Source of the DNA: Candidatus Gastranaerophilales bacterium
GTDB taxonomy: Bacteria > Cyanobacteriota > Vampirovibrionia > Gastranaerophilales > Gastranaerophilaceae
Direction of reading: 5' to 3'
NCBI GenBank assembly: GCA_944324285.1
Contig: CALUVR010000011.1
Span: 1-64,000, forward strand
Length of the DNA stretch: 64,000 nt
In this document: positions 30,859 through 39,308 of the stretch, piece after piece
Layout of the letters: each line of letters starts with the position of its first letter
How positions within the stretch are numbered: the stretch's first letter is position 1
Translations under genes and position numbers: made by a program
Notes under the pieces: model-generated
Database searches by the model: none
What the model saw: the letters and a program-made list of their open reading frames with translations, nothing else
What the model was told of the DNA's origin: nothing

Positions 30859-31787
30859 CATAAAATATGTTATCGGAACAAGGAATATCCCCTCGCCCGC
30901 AAGGGGCGAGGGGATATTTTGTTAAAAAGCAAATGCGAATTTATAAATTCGGGTGAGGATTATATAGCTACAATATTTATATTTGGGGCTTATGCAGCCC
31001 CAAACCCCGCACCGGATATTCTTTCTTTTTGTTGCGATGCAAAGCGTATTGCCGCCAGAGGGCATAAGCATACGCATAGCGTATACGTGCCCGTTTAACG
31101 GCGGCAAACAAGCAAAGAAAGAAATCGGCTAAGAAAGAAAAACACGCTATATTACAGCACTGCTGCGCAGCGCAAGACCGAATGGATGTAGTTAAATGCT
31201 GACGCATTTAACCTTTGAGCCTCCCTATCGCACTTCGTGCACGTTCGGCAACCGACCACAGGTTGGTCTAAATAAATCCCCCCTACCCCCCTTTACAAAG
31301 GGGGTAAAGTAAAAGCCTCCCTTGTAAGGGAGGTGGCGCCAAGCGCCGGAGGGTTTTCAGGCGAGCGTGCGGCTTTGCCGCGATAGCGAGCAAAAAAGGT
31401 TGAAGGCTTTGCCTTCAACTGCATCTATTTTATTTCGCGGCGCGTAGCGACGCTGGAATATTTTGCCAATTTTTCTTTTCTTTGGTTCGTTTCTTTTCTT
31501 TTTTCCGGCTAAAAAAGAAAAGAAATGAACATACCTAAAGAATATACAATTACCCATCACCCGAATTTCTATGCTCACTAAAGTTCGCTAAGAAATTCCT
31601 CCATCTCCCTATGGGAGATGGGTAAAAAATCTTCCGATAACATATTTTATGTATTCAAGTTCTACTTAAGATTATAAAAAATACAAATCCTCAAAATTAA
31701 GTATTCACTTTTGTAAAGAAAATTTCTATAATGTTTACATAATTTCATGTTTATTATTACATGGGTTTAAAATAGGACGGGTTAAAA
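30859..31787. repeat. Hairpin-rich intergenic region, first copy of the 370-bp array
   Basis: No gene. A CCCCTCGCCC-gcaa-GGGGCGAGGGG hairpin lies at about 30890-30916. The array of stems at 30978-31345 is described as its own entry. After it come GTTGAAGGC-ttt-GCCTTCAAC (about 31399-31419), a long T/C-A/G stem with 15-bp arms (31490-31525), and a CCCATCTCCC-type stem near 31602-31623. The AT-rich last 130 bp should hold the promoter of the gene at 31788. Confidence 0.85.
30978..31345. repeat. Tandem-hairpin array, copy 1 of 2
   Basis: A series of strong short-loop hairpins: TTGGGGCT-tatgc-AGCCCCAA (30983-31003), a nested stem GCCGCC...GGCGGC enclosing ATACGC-ata-GCGTAT, GTTAAATGC-tgac-GCATTTAAC (31191-31212), GCAC-ttc-GTGC, ACCGACC-aca-GGTTGGT (about 31250-31267), CCCCCTTTacAAAGGGGG, CCTCCCTTgtAAGGGAGG and GGCGC-ca-aGCGCC. 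About 90% of the sequence recurs at 56955-57332 in the same orientation, with compensatory changes in at least one stem. Confidence 0.88.
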
Positions 31788-32432
31788 TTGCTAAATAATT
31801 ACGAAAGCTTTGATAATTCAGAAACAGCGTCAAGAAAATCAGCCCTTATTATGGAAAGAGTCGGTCTGGTTTCTACCCACATGTATAAACAGTTCCTCGA
31901 CTATCAACACGCAACCTATAATACCAACGAAATCTTTACCCGTATGATTGATAACCTTCAGGAAGTCGCGGAAATTTTAAAAGAAGCGTTTTCTTCCCGA
32001 GGTGTTACTACGCAAAACATTTATGTGGATTTTGACCCGCAGAAATCTGTTGTTATTATTAATATTCTTTGGCATAAAATAAGCTTTACTACTCGTTGTA
32101 ATTTTCAGCCGCAAGCTCTCTATAGAGAAAACGGCAATCACATGTTTTCCGGCAGAATTATGGCAATTAGAGGCAACTACAACGAGCTTATGGCAGGAGT
32201 AAAAGACCACGATGAAGAAATGGTAAGACTTCTGGATAACGAAGTTGCATCACTGTTTATTCCGGCAGAAGGAAGCCAGCGCTGTATTCTTAAAATACGC
32301 CACCTCGGAAATAAAGAAATTGACATTAATCAGGTTGATGCACCGCGCGAATTTGTACTGAAAGTAATTGAAACAATTTGCGGAGGAGGTTTCTACCACG
32401 AAGAAGGCGCAAGAAAAAGCTTTAATATATAA
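31788..32432 (+). CDS. Hypothetical cytoplasmic protein
   Basis: 214 residues if it begins at TTG 31788, which has AGGACGGG 6 nt upstream; the first ATG in frame is about 21 codons later (MERVGLVSTHM). It is a globular-looking protein with helical N-terminal half (about 15-75) and a beta-rich middle (IYVDFDPQKSVVIINILWHKISFTTRCNF). No signal peptide, membrane helix or known motif is visible. It stops 2 bp from the convergent prepilin gene. Function unknown. Confidence 0.7.
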   Translation: MLNNYESFDNSETASRKSALIMERVGLVSTHMYKQFLDYQHATYNTNEIFTRMIDNLQEVAEILKEAFSSRGVTTQNIYVDFDPQKSVVIINILWHKISFTTRCNFQPQALYRENGNHMFSGRIMAIRGNYNELMAGVKDHDEEMVRLLDNEVASLFIPAEGSQRCILKIRHLGNKEIDINQVDAPREFVLKVIETICGGGFYHEEGARKSFNI

Positions 32433-32434
32433 AG

Positions 32435-33189
32435 TTACAACCTTATAGGGTAATCATCAGGAATTGTAAAATTATTCTGCATTATCAAGACAGTACAAAC
32501 ATCTGCTCTGCTCCAATCTGCCAGAAGTGGATGGGCGGATTCTGATATACAGCCCTGAATTAACTCCTCCTTTGAGTAACGTGACGTATCAATTATTGAA
32601 GTCCAAAAAGCCCCCCTTGAACGATCCAAGCGAAATGAAAAAACATCTCTGCCATCAATTTTCGAAGTTTTATTCGGCTTCAAAAATACATAAAACTGCC
32701 CGCGGGTTCCACCTCGCGCATAAAAGCATAGTCCTGTTCCATTAACCAATTTCACACATTTATTCATATTTCCATAATTTGAGGAAACACCGCCATTAAA
32801 TCCATTGGAAACAAAATATGGAGAATTTTTTGGATATTCTTCCGTAACCTTGATATATTTTTTAAAATATTTATTAAAAATAGCTTCATTTTGTTCAAAA
32901 GAGTTGTCATTTCCGTCATTGTTGAATTCACCGGAAACCGTAAACTCAAAACCGACGCCATATTCAACTTCAGCCATTTTTACAGCATTTGAAATTAAAG
33001 AATAGCAGGTCTTTAACTTATTTTCAACAACACTTTTCTGATAATTTTGAATCAAACCAGGCAAAGTCATAGATGCAACAATGCCAATAATACCAAGGGT
33101 AACTAACACCTCGGCAAGTGTAAATGCTGATGTTAGCTTAGAATCAGGCGCCCCCCCCCCCGAAACGCAATAATACCAACGGATTTCAT
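32435..33189 (-). CDS. Prepilin-like protein, out of frame at a G11 tract (phase-off)
   Basis: ATG 33189 has a good AGGAGG site. The reading frame from it enters a run of eleven G (33151-33161 on the plus strand as C) and stops soon after at LILS. The frame of the mature protein resumes directly after the tract and runs to 32435: FTLAEVLVTLGIIGIVASMTLPG, then about 200 residues ending FTIPDDYPIRL. With 12 (or 9) G the two parts would join, giving a 22-residue leader ending SKLTSA|F. Position -1 would be Ala rather than the usual Gly. The rest of the gene is intact, so this looks switchable rather than decayed; a homopolymer sequencing error is the alternative. Confidence 0.82.
33151..33161 (-). 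repeat. Homopolymer G11 (C11 on the plus strand) in a prepilin leader
   Basis: Eleven identical bases at codon 10 of the prepilin gene that starts at 33189. The frame is open only when the count is a multiple of three. Confidence 0.95.
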
Positions 33190-33262
33190 ACTTACCTCCT
33201 GCAATTGAATATCTTAATTATAGACTTATTTTATCATACAAAAACAATATAAACAAGAGATA

Positions 33263-33514
33263 TTATTCCATAGAAATCTTTGACGACATTTCGGCAAGAA
33301 TTCTCGCAACATCAGAGCCGCCTATGCAGACTTCCAATATCAACGGGCTATGGATAAGCACAGTTTCACTGTATTCCATAGTATCAACATTGATTACGTC
33401 GAATTCAATGAAATCATCTCCGGCATAAACAAGCTTTCCATATTCGCCGCCTGTTGCCCAACGGATAAACATATATTGATTTTCAAATTCTTTGAGTTTT
33501 TCTACTAAACGCAT
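33263..33514 (-). CDS. Small protein, possible Sm-like barrel
   Basis: 83 residues starting MRLVEKLKEFENQYMFIRWATGG. A short N-terminal helix is followed by five beta-prone segments (YMFIRW, YGKLVYAG, DFIEFDVINV, SETVLIHSP, ILEVCIGG), the order expected of a small Sm/LSm-like barrel, and then a C-terminal helix. This fold guess rests only on the strand pattern. The gene sits alone upstream of the phase-variable prepilin gene and in the same direction, 73 bp before its start. Confidence 0.7.
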   Translation of the reverse strand: MRLVEKLKEFENQYMFIRWATGGEYGKLVYAGDDFIEFDVINVDTMEYSETVLIHSPLILEVCIGGSDVARILAEMSSKISME

Positions 33515-33783
33515 ATAACCCTCATTCCCTATACCTTATATTTTAGTCATTTTTTCACTTAAGTCAACCTCTCGATACGAAACGTACTATCCCATTTATA
33601 TAAAAAGAAAAGCCATACTTTTTTTCCAGTATAGCTTAAACAATAATCTTGGGAGGAGATTTGGGGATAGTTGTACATGCATGATAAAGCAAGCATGAAA
33701 ATCATGTTACACATGTAACTAAAAAATTAATAAAAATTTACAATTACTTGATTTTATAATACAATAAGAGTAAGGAGAATTTA
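33515..33783. promoter_or_regulatory. Region upstream of aroQ with two inverted repeats
   Basis: An imperfect stem AAGCcATACT/AGTATaGCTT spans 33610-33636, and a palindrome GTTACA-ca-TGTAAC lies at 33706-33719. A GGGAGGAG motif at 33651-33658 is followed by only a very short Met-rich frame (33677-33718), which I do not call. These could be operator or leader elements for aroQ. Confidence 0.4.
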
Positions 33784-34236
33784 ATGAAAATATTGGTCAT
33801 AAACGGCGTAAATATGAATATGCTTGGAATTCGGGAACCTGAAAAGTACGGTTCCATGACATTGAAGGATTTGGAAAAAATATTATACGCCTTCTCATTT
33901 GAACTTGGAGTTGATGTAGAGATGTACCAGAGCAACCATGAAGGTGAAATCGTTGAAAAAATTCACTCTGCATATCAAAACGTGGAGGGAATTGTCATAA
34001 ACCCAGGTGCCTACACCCATACAAGCGTTGCAATCAGAGATGCCATAGCTGCAGTGAATATTCCGACAGTGGAAGTTCACATGACAAATATCCATGCAAG
34101 AGAAGATTTTCGCCACACATCACTCATTGCGCCTGTTTGTATGGCACAAATAAGCGGATTTGGTTTTGACGGTTATAAATTGGGTCTCAAAGGGTTAGTC
34201 GACTTTTTAAAAAGTGACAATTCATTAAAAGAATAA
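33784..34236 (+). CDS. aroQ: 3-dehydroquinate dehydratase, type II
   Basis: 150 residues, the normal length of the dodecameric type II enzyme. Active-site motifs: [18 protein letters not shown] (catalytic Tyr and Arg in the lid), [45 protein letters not shown]. It dehydrates 3-dehydroquinate to 3-dehydroshikimate in aromatic amino acid synthesis. AAGGAG precedes the ATG. No other shikimate gene is adjacent. Confidence 0.97.
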   Translation: MKILVINGVNMNMLGIREPEKYGSMTLKDLEKILYAFSFELGVDVEMYQSNHEGEIVEKIHSAYQNVEGIVINPGAYTHTSVAIRDAIAAVNIPTVEVHMTNIHAREDFRHTSLIAPVCMAQISGFGFDGYKLGLKGLVDFLKSDNSLKE

Positions 34237-34248
34237 AATGTATATTTT

Positions 34249-34596
34249 TTATCGCGCAATAAATTCTTTTCTGAAGGCTTCTGTTAATGCTGCAGCTTTT
34301 TCGTAAGGGTTTTCAACGCCCTGTTTTCTGTAGTTTGCTTCTGCTGCATCAAAGACTTCATTTGCTTTTGCAACTGCTTCCGGGTTTTCAAGCATTGTTT
34401 TGACATCATTTTCAATATTATCTGAACCCGTAACAAGAGATCTGCCGCTTATTGCGGAAGGAGATTTAGAAAGATCCTCTGTCCCCTTAGGTGCTTCCTG
34501 GACTTCTGGTTTTACTTCAGGTGCTTTAGGGGTTTCAGGTTTCAAATCAGTTTTTGGAGAAAATGGAACTCCGGTGTTGTTTTGAATTTCTCTCAT
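34249..34596 (-). CDS. Small proline-rich protein, unknown
   Basis: 115 residues. The N-terminal 55 residues are disordered and rich in P, E and K (KPETPKAPEVKPEVQEAPK); the C-terminal 60 residues look helical (NDVKTMLENPEAVAKANEVFDAAEANYRKQ). The start MREIQNNTGVPFSPK contains a short hydrophobic-x-F-S motif close to the N-terminus, similar in style to other small unknown proteins of the window. It has an AAAGAAGGA ribosome binding site. It is convergent with aroQ. Function unknown. Confidence 0.72.
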   Translation of the reverse strand: MREIQNNTGVPFSPKTDLKPETPKAPEVKPEVQEAPKGTEDLSKSPSAISGRSLVTGSDNIENDVKTMLENPEAVAKANEVFDAAEANYRKQGVENPYEKAAALTEAFRKEFIAR

Positions 34597-34785
34597 ATTG
34601 GCATCCTTCTTTCTTTCGAACGATTTCTTAACCGTCCTTTGTTTTCTCTTTAATCCGTTTAAAGTTTTAAAACACCAAAATATATTTTTTTGCTATTTTT
34701 CACAAAAAAAATTACAAAAATTAATAAATAACTCTCTCCCGTAATTTTTTATGTTATTATTTAGTATATACTATAAAAGGAAGTA

Positions 34786-35928
34786 ATGCAATATATGAAA
34801 TTAACTAATTTATTCTGCAACGTAAATCCTAAAGAAATTCTGCAATACCTACCGGACGCTGTTTTCGTGGTCAAAGAAGGCAGCGGAAGGATTATCTGGA
34901 TAAATGAAAAAGCCGCACAATTATTTGAATTAGACAAAAAAAATCTAAAAGGAACAAAATTCAACGATATAGTTGATAAAGGTCTGGAGTTGGCTGAAAA
35001 ATCTTCAAAGAAAGATGTTCCTATTATTGCAGGAGCAATGGTTAGCTCTGGTGAATTCTTTATAGAACTTAACGCAACTTTACTTGATGATGAATATTTT
35101 ATTACGATACGCGATGTTACAGCAATGACTAATGTTCTGGTCAATGCAGAAAAAACAGGACGTCTGAATAGAGATAAAAATCTTATGCTGATGAAATTAG
35201 CGCACGAATTCAAATCTCCTGTGCAGTCTATCCTCGGTTTTTCAACAGCATTAACCGACGGACTCGGCGGTGATATTAATTCAAAACAACAAAAATATGT
35301 CAAAATTATTCACAAAAACGCTACTGAATTGATGTATTTTATGGATAAATTTTTTGAATTTACCGGTGTTGAAGCCTCTTCAAACGCATTTTCTTTCTAT
35401 ACTTTTGATATTGTTAATCTTGTTCAAAATGTGATAAAACACAACGAAAGCAGTCTGAGAAATAAAAATATTGCAATAAATATTGTAGATGAAGGCTTAA
35501 AAAATAAAACTGTATACAGTGACGAAAATGCCGTAAAAACAATACTGCAAAATATTATAGAACTTTCAGTCAACTTAACGGAAATGGGTTCAATTACAAT
35601 AGAACTAAATACTCCTGAACTTGAATTTGTAGAAAAAACCGGGGTTCAATTAATAAAAGATGCAACAGAAACCTCATACATACAAATTTCGATTATTGAT
35701 AACGGTATTGGACTACAAGAAAACGAAATCGAAGGAATCTTTGAACCGTATATACAGGCGGACAAAGTAAACAAGAAAAATATAGTACGTTCATTTTCTC
35801 TGGGTACAGCCAAAGAGCTTGTCAAACATTTAAACGGGGCAATCTGGCTTGCGACGGAGGTTATGAAAGGAACTGTATTCAACGTGATATTACCTGTTGA
35901 AAAGGGAGCAGTAAAACAGGATGAGTAA
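34786..35928 (+). CDS. Cytoplasmic PAS-domain sensor histidine kinase (orphan)
   Basis: 380 residues from ATG 34786 (AAGGA 4 nt upstream). A PAS domain occupies about 15-110 (YLPDAVFVVKEGSGRIIWINEKAAQLF). HisKA carries the phospho-acceptor H140 in HEFKSPVQSILGFS. The ATPase domain shows a degenerate N box (NAVKTILQNIIELS), G1 DNGIGLQENE and a poor G2 (SFSLGTAKELVKHLNGAI, lacking GLGL). There are no membrane segments, so it senses something inside the cell. No response regulator is adjacent; instead its last 8 nt overlap the start of an ABC-transporter ATPase gene. Confidence 0.9.
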   Translation: MQYMKLTNLFCNVNPKEILQYLPDAVFVVKEGSGRIIWINEKAAQLFELDKKNLKGTKFNDIVDKGLELAEKSSKKDVPIIAGAMVSSGEFFIELNATLLDDEYFITIRDVTAMTNVLVNAEKTGRLNRDKNLMLMKLAHEFKSPVQSILGFSTALTDGLGGDINSKQQKYVKIIHKNATELMYFMDKFFEFTGVEASSNAFSFYTFDIVNLVQNVIKHNESSLRNKNIAINIVDEGLKNKTVYSDENAVKTILQNIIELSVNLTEMGSITIELNTPELEFVEKTGVQLIKDATETSYIQISIIDNGIGLQENEIEGIFEPYIQADKVNKKNIVRSFSLGTAKELVKHLNGAIWLATEVMKGTVFNVILPVEKGAVKQDE

Positions 35929-36916
35929 TGTAACATTAAAAAATGTTAGGAAAATCTATGACAAAAAAGTTGTTATAGATAATATTGATTTGGAAATAAA
36001 AGACAAAGAGTTTATAGTTCTGGTAGGAGCCTCAGGCTGCGGGAAATCAACAATTTTAAGAATGATAGCGGGACTGGAAGAAATTACCGGCGGCGAAATT
36101 TTAATCGGGGATAAAAAGGTTAACAATATTCCTCCGAAAGACAGAGATATTGCCTTTGTATTCCAGAGTTACGCACTATATCCGCACATGACAGTGCGGG
36201 AAAATATTGCATTCGGCTTAAAGATGCGGAAAGTTCCGAAAGACGAAATTGAGAAAAAAGTTTTGGAAGCCGCAAAAATTCTTGACTTAACAGAATATTT
36301 AGACAGACGACCGAAACAACTCTCTGGCGGGCAAAGGCAAAGGGTTGCGCTTGGACGAGCAATTGTCAGAAACCCGAAGGTATTCCTTATGGATGAACCG
36401 CTCTCTAACCTTGATGCAAAGCTTCGCGTACAGATGCGTGCGGAAATAAAAAAATTACACGAAAAACTGCAGACAACCTTTATCTATGTAACACACGACC
36501 AGACAGAAGCCTTAACAATGGGCGACAGAATTGTTGTTCTTGATAAAGGCGTTATACAACAGGTAGATACACCGGAAGAAATCTACAACAACCCGCAGAA
36601 TATGTTTGTTGCAGGATTTGTCGGGTCGCCTCAGATGAATTTTATTGCAGGGGAAGCGCTTTCACCCGAATTTGCCGGAAAAATTGCAGGAGTAAGACCT
36701 GAGAAAATGAGAACCGGCGGCGAATTTAAACTAACGGTTCCGGTTGAGATGACAGAACTTTTAGGCAGTGAAAAAATTGCATATTTTTCTATTGGTGAAA
36801 ATAAATGCAGCGCAAAACTCCCAGCAGAATTTAATGTAGGAAAAGAACTCGAATTAAGCATAAAAAGAGATGATATCTACCTCTTTGATAAAGAAAACGG
36901 AAAAAGAATTTCTTAA
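35921..36916 (+). CDS. ABC-transporter ATPase, MsmK/UgpC/MalK-like
   Basis: 331 residues. Walker A GASGCGKST near 39, Q-loop FVFQSYALYPHMTV, signature LSGGQRQRVALGRAI near 135, Walker B VFLMDEPLSNLDA and switch His in VTHDQTEA. A short C-terminal TOBE-type domain (about 235-331) follows. This subfamily powers carbohydrate importers, and one ATPase often serves several permeases made elsewhere; no permease or binding-protein gene is present here. It overlaps the histidine kinase gene by 8 nt. Confidence 0.92.
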   Translation: MSNVTLKNVRKIYDKKVVIDNIDLEIKDKEFIVLVGASGCGKSTILRMIAGLEEITGGEILIGDKKVNNIPPKDRDIAFVFQSYALYPHMTVRENIAFGLKMRKVPKDEIEKKVLEAAKILDLTEYLDRRPKQLSGGQRQRVALGRAIVRNPKVFLMDEPLSNLDAKLRVQMRAEIKKLHEKLQTTFIYVTHDQTEALTMGDRIVVLDKGVIQQVDTPEEIYNNPQNMFVAGFVGSPQMNFIAGEALSPEFAGKIAGVRPEKMRTGGEFKLTVPVEMTELLGSEKIAYFSIGENKCSAKLPAEFNVGKELELSIKRDDIYLFDKENGKRIS

Positions 36917-36929
36917 CTGCAAAGCAATT

Positions 36930-37142
36930 TTATTTATTCAAATCTAAAAATTCAAGTTTATAATTTAATATTTCAGCAATAAATTCAGCCTCTTTCAACG
37001 AAAGACTTTCTCTGTTCAATTTTCCGAGGAGGCTGTTGTATGAATAGTCTTGCGCAGTAAATGTGCTTAATTTTTCCGCCAGTTTTTTTAATGTCATTCC
37101 GCGCGACACTGCAAGCATTTTTATCTTATTTTTAACATTCAT
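36930..37142 (-). CDS. Small helix-turn-helix regulator (XRE-like), divergent from a prepilin gene
   Basis: 70 residues, nearly all helix-turn-helix: MLAVSRGMTLKKLAEKLSTFTAQDYSYNSLLGKLNRESLSLKEAEFIAEIL fits an XRE-type fold with a slightly long loop between helices 2 and 3 (motif broken here for clarity: GMTLKKLAEKL, then YNSLLGKLNRES). It is divergent from the prepilin gene at 37253, with a 26-bp palindrome between them, the classical layout of a local repressor. Its target is inferred from that layout. Confidence 0.75.
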   Translation of the reverse strand: MNVKNKIKMLAVSRGMTLKKLAEKLSTFTAQDYSYNSLLGKLNRESLSLKEAEFIAEILNYKLEFLDLNK

Positions 37143-37164
37143 AATAGCTCAATTATATCTTATA

Positions 37165-37196
37165 TTGACTTTTAAAATGTAAGAGTTTATTATAAT
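37165..37196 (+). promoter_or_regulatory. Putative promoter of the prepilin gene at 37253
   Basis: TTGACT (37165-37170) and TATAAT (37191-37196) with a 20-bp spacer, longer than ideal. The -10 overlaps a TAATATTCATATA half-site (37193-37205). Confidence 0.5.
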
Positions 37197-37236
37197 ATTC
37201 ATATACAACAAATAATATTCATATATGAATATTATT
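37193..37236. promoter_or_regulatory. Operator-like palindrome plus half-site between XRE and prepilin genes
   Basis: A perfect 26-bp palindrome AATAATATTC-N6-GAATATTATT at 37211-37236, preceded 19 bp upstream by a direct copy of its left arm (TAATATTCATATA at 37193-37205). The half-site overlaps the -10 box and the palindrome lies just downstream of the expected start of transcription, where a bound repressor would block it. Confidence 0.7.
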
Positions 37237-37252
37237 AACTAAGAGGAGAATT

Positions 37253-37954
37253 ATGAAATACTCACAAGGATTTACTTTAGCAGAAATTCTGATTACACTC
37301 GGGATAATAGGTGTTATTGCGGCAATGACACTGCCGGTATTAACAGGGAAAACTAAATACAAAGAATTAGAAACAAGATACAAAGTAGCCTCAAATCTTC
37401 TACATAATGTTGTGAACTATTTTCATGCTAGAGAATTGATGATTTACGGCACCACATACTGTACGGCAAGTCAAAACTGCAACGGGCAGGCACCGGTATT
37501 TACAGAAGTTCTAGCGGAAGGCTTCAGCGGAATTCATGCACTTAACAAAGATTACGGGGCATTTGCAAAAGAAAAATATTACAACTTTTCAAATACAGTA
37601 AAGTTTAATGGCTCCCTTCTTGATGACGGGTATATGGAACTAAAAAACGGAATGAGCGTAATCGTTGAATCCGGTACCACCAACACCGTACCTATTATAT
37701 ATTTTGACATAAATGGAAGCGAAACAAAACCAAATAGAATGGGACACGATATTTTTGCATTTGTAATTGATAAAGGGGACAGGGTGTGTCCGCTGGGAGC
37801 AGAGGCTTGTACAACCCGTTCAAACTATATAGAAAGAACAGACGATTTCGCACAGAGCAGCTATTGCAACCCGACTTCTACAGATGCACAAAACGGTATT
37901 ACATGCGGATATTTTGCAAGCATTGATAAAGATTATTTTAAAAAAATAAAATAA
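37253..37954 (+). CDS. Prepilin-like protein with short leader
   Basis: 233 residues with the leader MKYSQG|F and the helix FTLAEILITLGIIGVIAAMTLPVL (shown here in two parts: FTLAEILITLG and IIGVIAAMTL). The mature domain has cysteines at several places (YCTASQNC, DRVCPLGAEAC) and ends IDKDYFKKIK, like the gene at 3780. Unlike 3780 it has a 6-residue leader and no G tract. GAGGAG lies 5 nt before ATG. It is divergent from a small HTH gene across a palindrome, so it is probably transcriptionally controlled. Confidence 0.88.
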   Translation: MKYSQGFTLAEILITLGIIGVIAAMTLPVLTGKTKYKELETRYKVASNLLHNVVNYFHARELMIYGTTYCTASQNCNGQAPVFTEVLAEGFSGIHALNKDYGAFAKEKYYNFSNTVKFNGSLLDDGYMELKNGMSVIVESGTTNTVPIIYFDINGSETKPNRMGHDIFAFVIDKGDRVCPLGAEACTTRSNYIERTDDFAQSSYCNPTSTDAQNGITCGYFASIDKDYFKKIK

Positions 37955-37959
37955 ACATC

Positions 37960-39174
37960 CTACGGTTTCAGGACAGCAAGAACATAATTATCGTTGAAAT
38001 ATTTGTTTGCACAATTCTGCAGCTGCTCTGACGTAACGAGTTTTATTTTTTCTTTCAATTTTTCGTTAAAGTCAAAACCAAGCCCCTGTATTCCGTAATG
38101 AGCCGCAAGACATGCCTGCTGACAGTTTGTTTCCTGCATAAACGCCCATTTACCTATAATGTTATTTTTCGCGTTTTCCAGTTCTTCATCACTTACAGGG
38201 ATAGTTTTTATTTTTTCGATTTCTTCTTTAAACCCGGCTAAAGACACTTCTATATTCTTAGGTTCAGTTGCTATATAAATAGAAAAGCTACCGCACAAGT
38301 CAAACGGTTCAAAAGAACTTCTTACAACATAAGCAAGCCCCTTCTTATCGCGAAGTTCCAAAAACAATCGTGAAGAAAGTCCGGATGCCCCGAGGATTAT
38401 ATTCAAAAGCACAAGCGGCGGGTAATCCTCCGATAAATATGTCGGAACAATCCAGCCCTGAAGAATATGAGCCTGATTTGCATCTTTTTTAATAATCTCC
38501 GCATATTTTTTCTCATTCAAAACAGGAATATCTTTTTCACCCTCCTCTGAAGTAGAATAAGGCAAAGAGCCAAGGTTTTCATTCAGAGTGGAAAGAATTT
38601 CATCACAGGCTAAATCTCCAACAAAGGTCAAAACTTTTCTGCTCTTGGTGATAATAGAATTATAAGCGTCAATTACATCCTGTTTTTTAATATTATCAGC
38701 GTTTTCAAGAATTTTTGTATAGGTATTTCCGTACGGATGATTTTCGAATATTGTCTTATAATACGCATCAGAAACTTTACCACGCGGGGAATCCAATTCC
38801 GCAACAATCTCACCTGTCATCTTGGCAAGTTCTTTATCAAATTCTTCAAAGGTAGAATTTTTGATAATATCCGTCATAATTTCAAGAGCTTTTGCAAAAT
38901 CTTCATTCAAGCAAACAAAACGAAATCTCAAATAATCCTGTTTCAATTCAGCGGACAATTCTATTGCGTAAGCGTCGAGTTCTTCTGCAATCTGCTGTGC
39001 TGAACGTGTTTTAGTTCCCTGCATAAACAGCCTGGACATTAGAGCATGAATACCTGCACATTTTTCCGGCTCTTCTATGGAGAAATTAAGACACAGAGCA
39101 ACGCGCGGTGTATTAGGATTTCTTTTGTAAAAAAATTCCGTATTGTTTTTTAACGTACTGATTTTGCTTTCCAT
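37960..39174 (-). CDS. Single-domain-pair M16 peptidase homologue without the zinc motif
   Basis: 404 residues with the M16 fold (middle LEDYP.. region and C-terminal GLSSRLFLELRDKKGLAYVV, YIATEPKN). At the place of the HxxEH motif it reads GIHALMSRLF, so the second His and the Glu are missing. It lacks a signal peptide. M16B enzymes often work as an active/inactive pair; this would be an inactive partner, although the larger M16 protein at 28279 already has its own second half and is exported, so another partner elsewhere is more likely. It is convergent with the prepilin gene (5 bp). Confidence 0.88.
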   Translation of the reverse strand: MESKISTLKNNTEFFYKRNPNTPRVALCLNFSIEEPEKCAGIHALMSRLFMQGTKTRSAQQIAEELDAYAIELSAELKQDYLRFRFVCLNEDFAKALEIMTDIIKNSTFEEFDKELAKMTGEIVAELDSPRGKVSDAYYKTIFENHPYGNTYTKILENADNIKKQDVIDAYNSIITKSRKVLTFVGDLACDEILSTLNENLGSLPYSTSEEGEKDIPVLNEKKYAEIIKKDANQAHILQGWIVPTYLSEDYPPLVLLNIILGASGLSSRLFLELRDKKGLAYVVRSSFEPFDLCGSFSIYIATEPKNIEVSLAGFKEEIEKIKTIPVSDEELENAKNNIIGKWAFMQETNCQQACLAAHYGIQGLGFDFNEKLKEKIKLVTSEQLQNCANKYFNDNYVLAVLKP

Positions 39175-39272
39175 AAACCTCTCTCCTATAGCTGAATTTT
39201 AGCACAGCAATCTGAAAAACACAAGGATAATCTGTATGTTCATTTTGCTCTAGAAAGTTGCATTAATATTTC

Positions 39273-39301
39273 TTGCACATTTAACGTATTTTGCATATAA
39301 T
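39273..39301 (+). promoter_or_regulatory. kdsA promoter TTGCAC-N17-TATAAT, leaderless arrangement
   Basis: TTGCAC at 39273-39278 and TATAAT at 39296-39301 with an exact 17-bp spacer. ATG 39309 is 7 nt after the -10 box, where transcription would start, and has no Shine-Dalgarno. Confidence 0.75.
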
Positions 39302-39308
39302 ATAATGT

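Noticed and set aside
30858-31787. Insertion sequence
   Set aside because: No transposase frame, terminal inverted repeats or target duplication could be seen in the array regions.
33671-33718. Met-rich leader peptide upstream of aroQ
   Set aside because: Only 13-15 codons, with poor spacing to the GGGAGGAG motif and no attenuator-like terminator after it.
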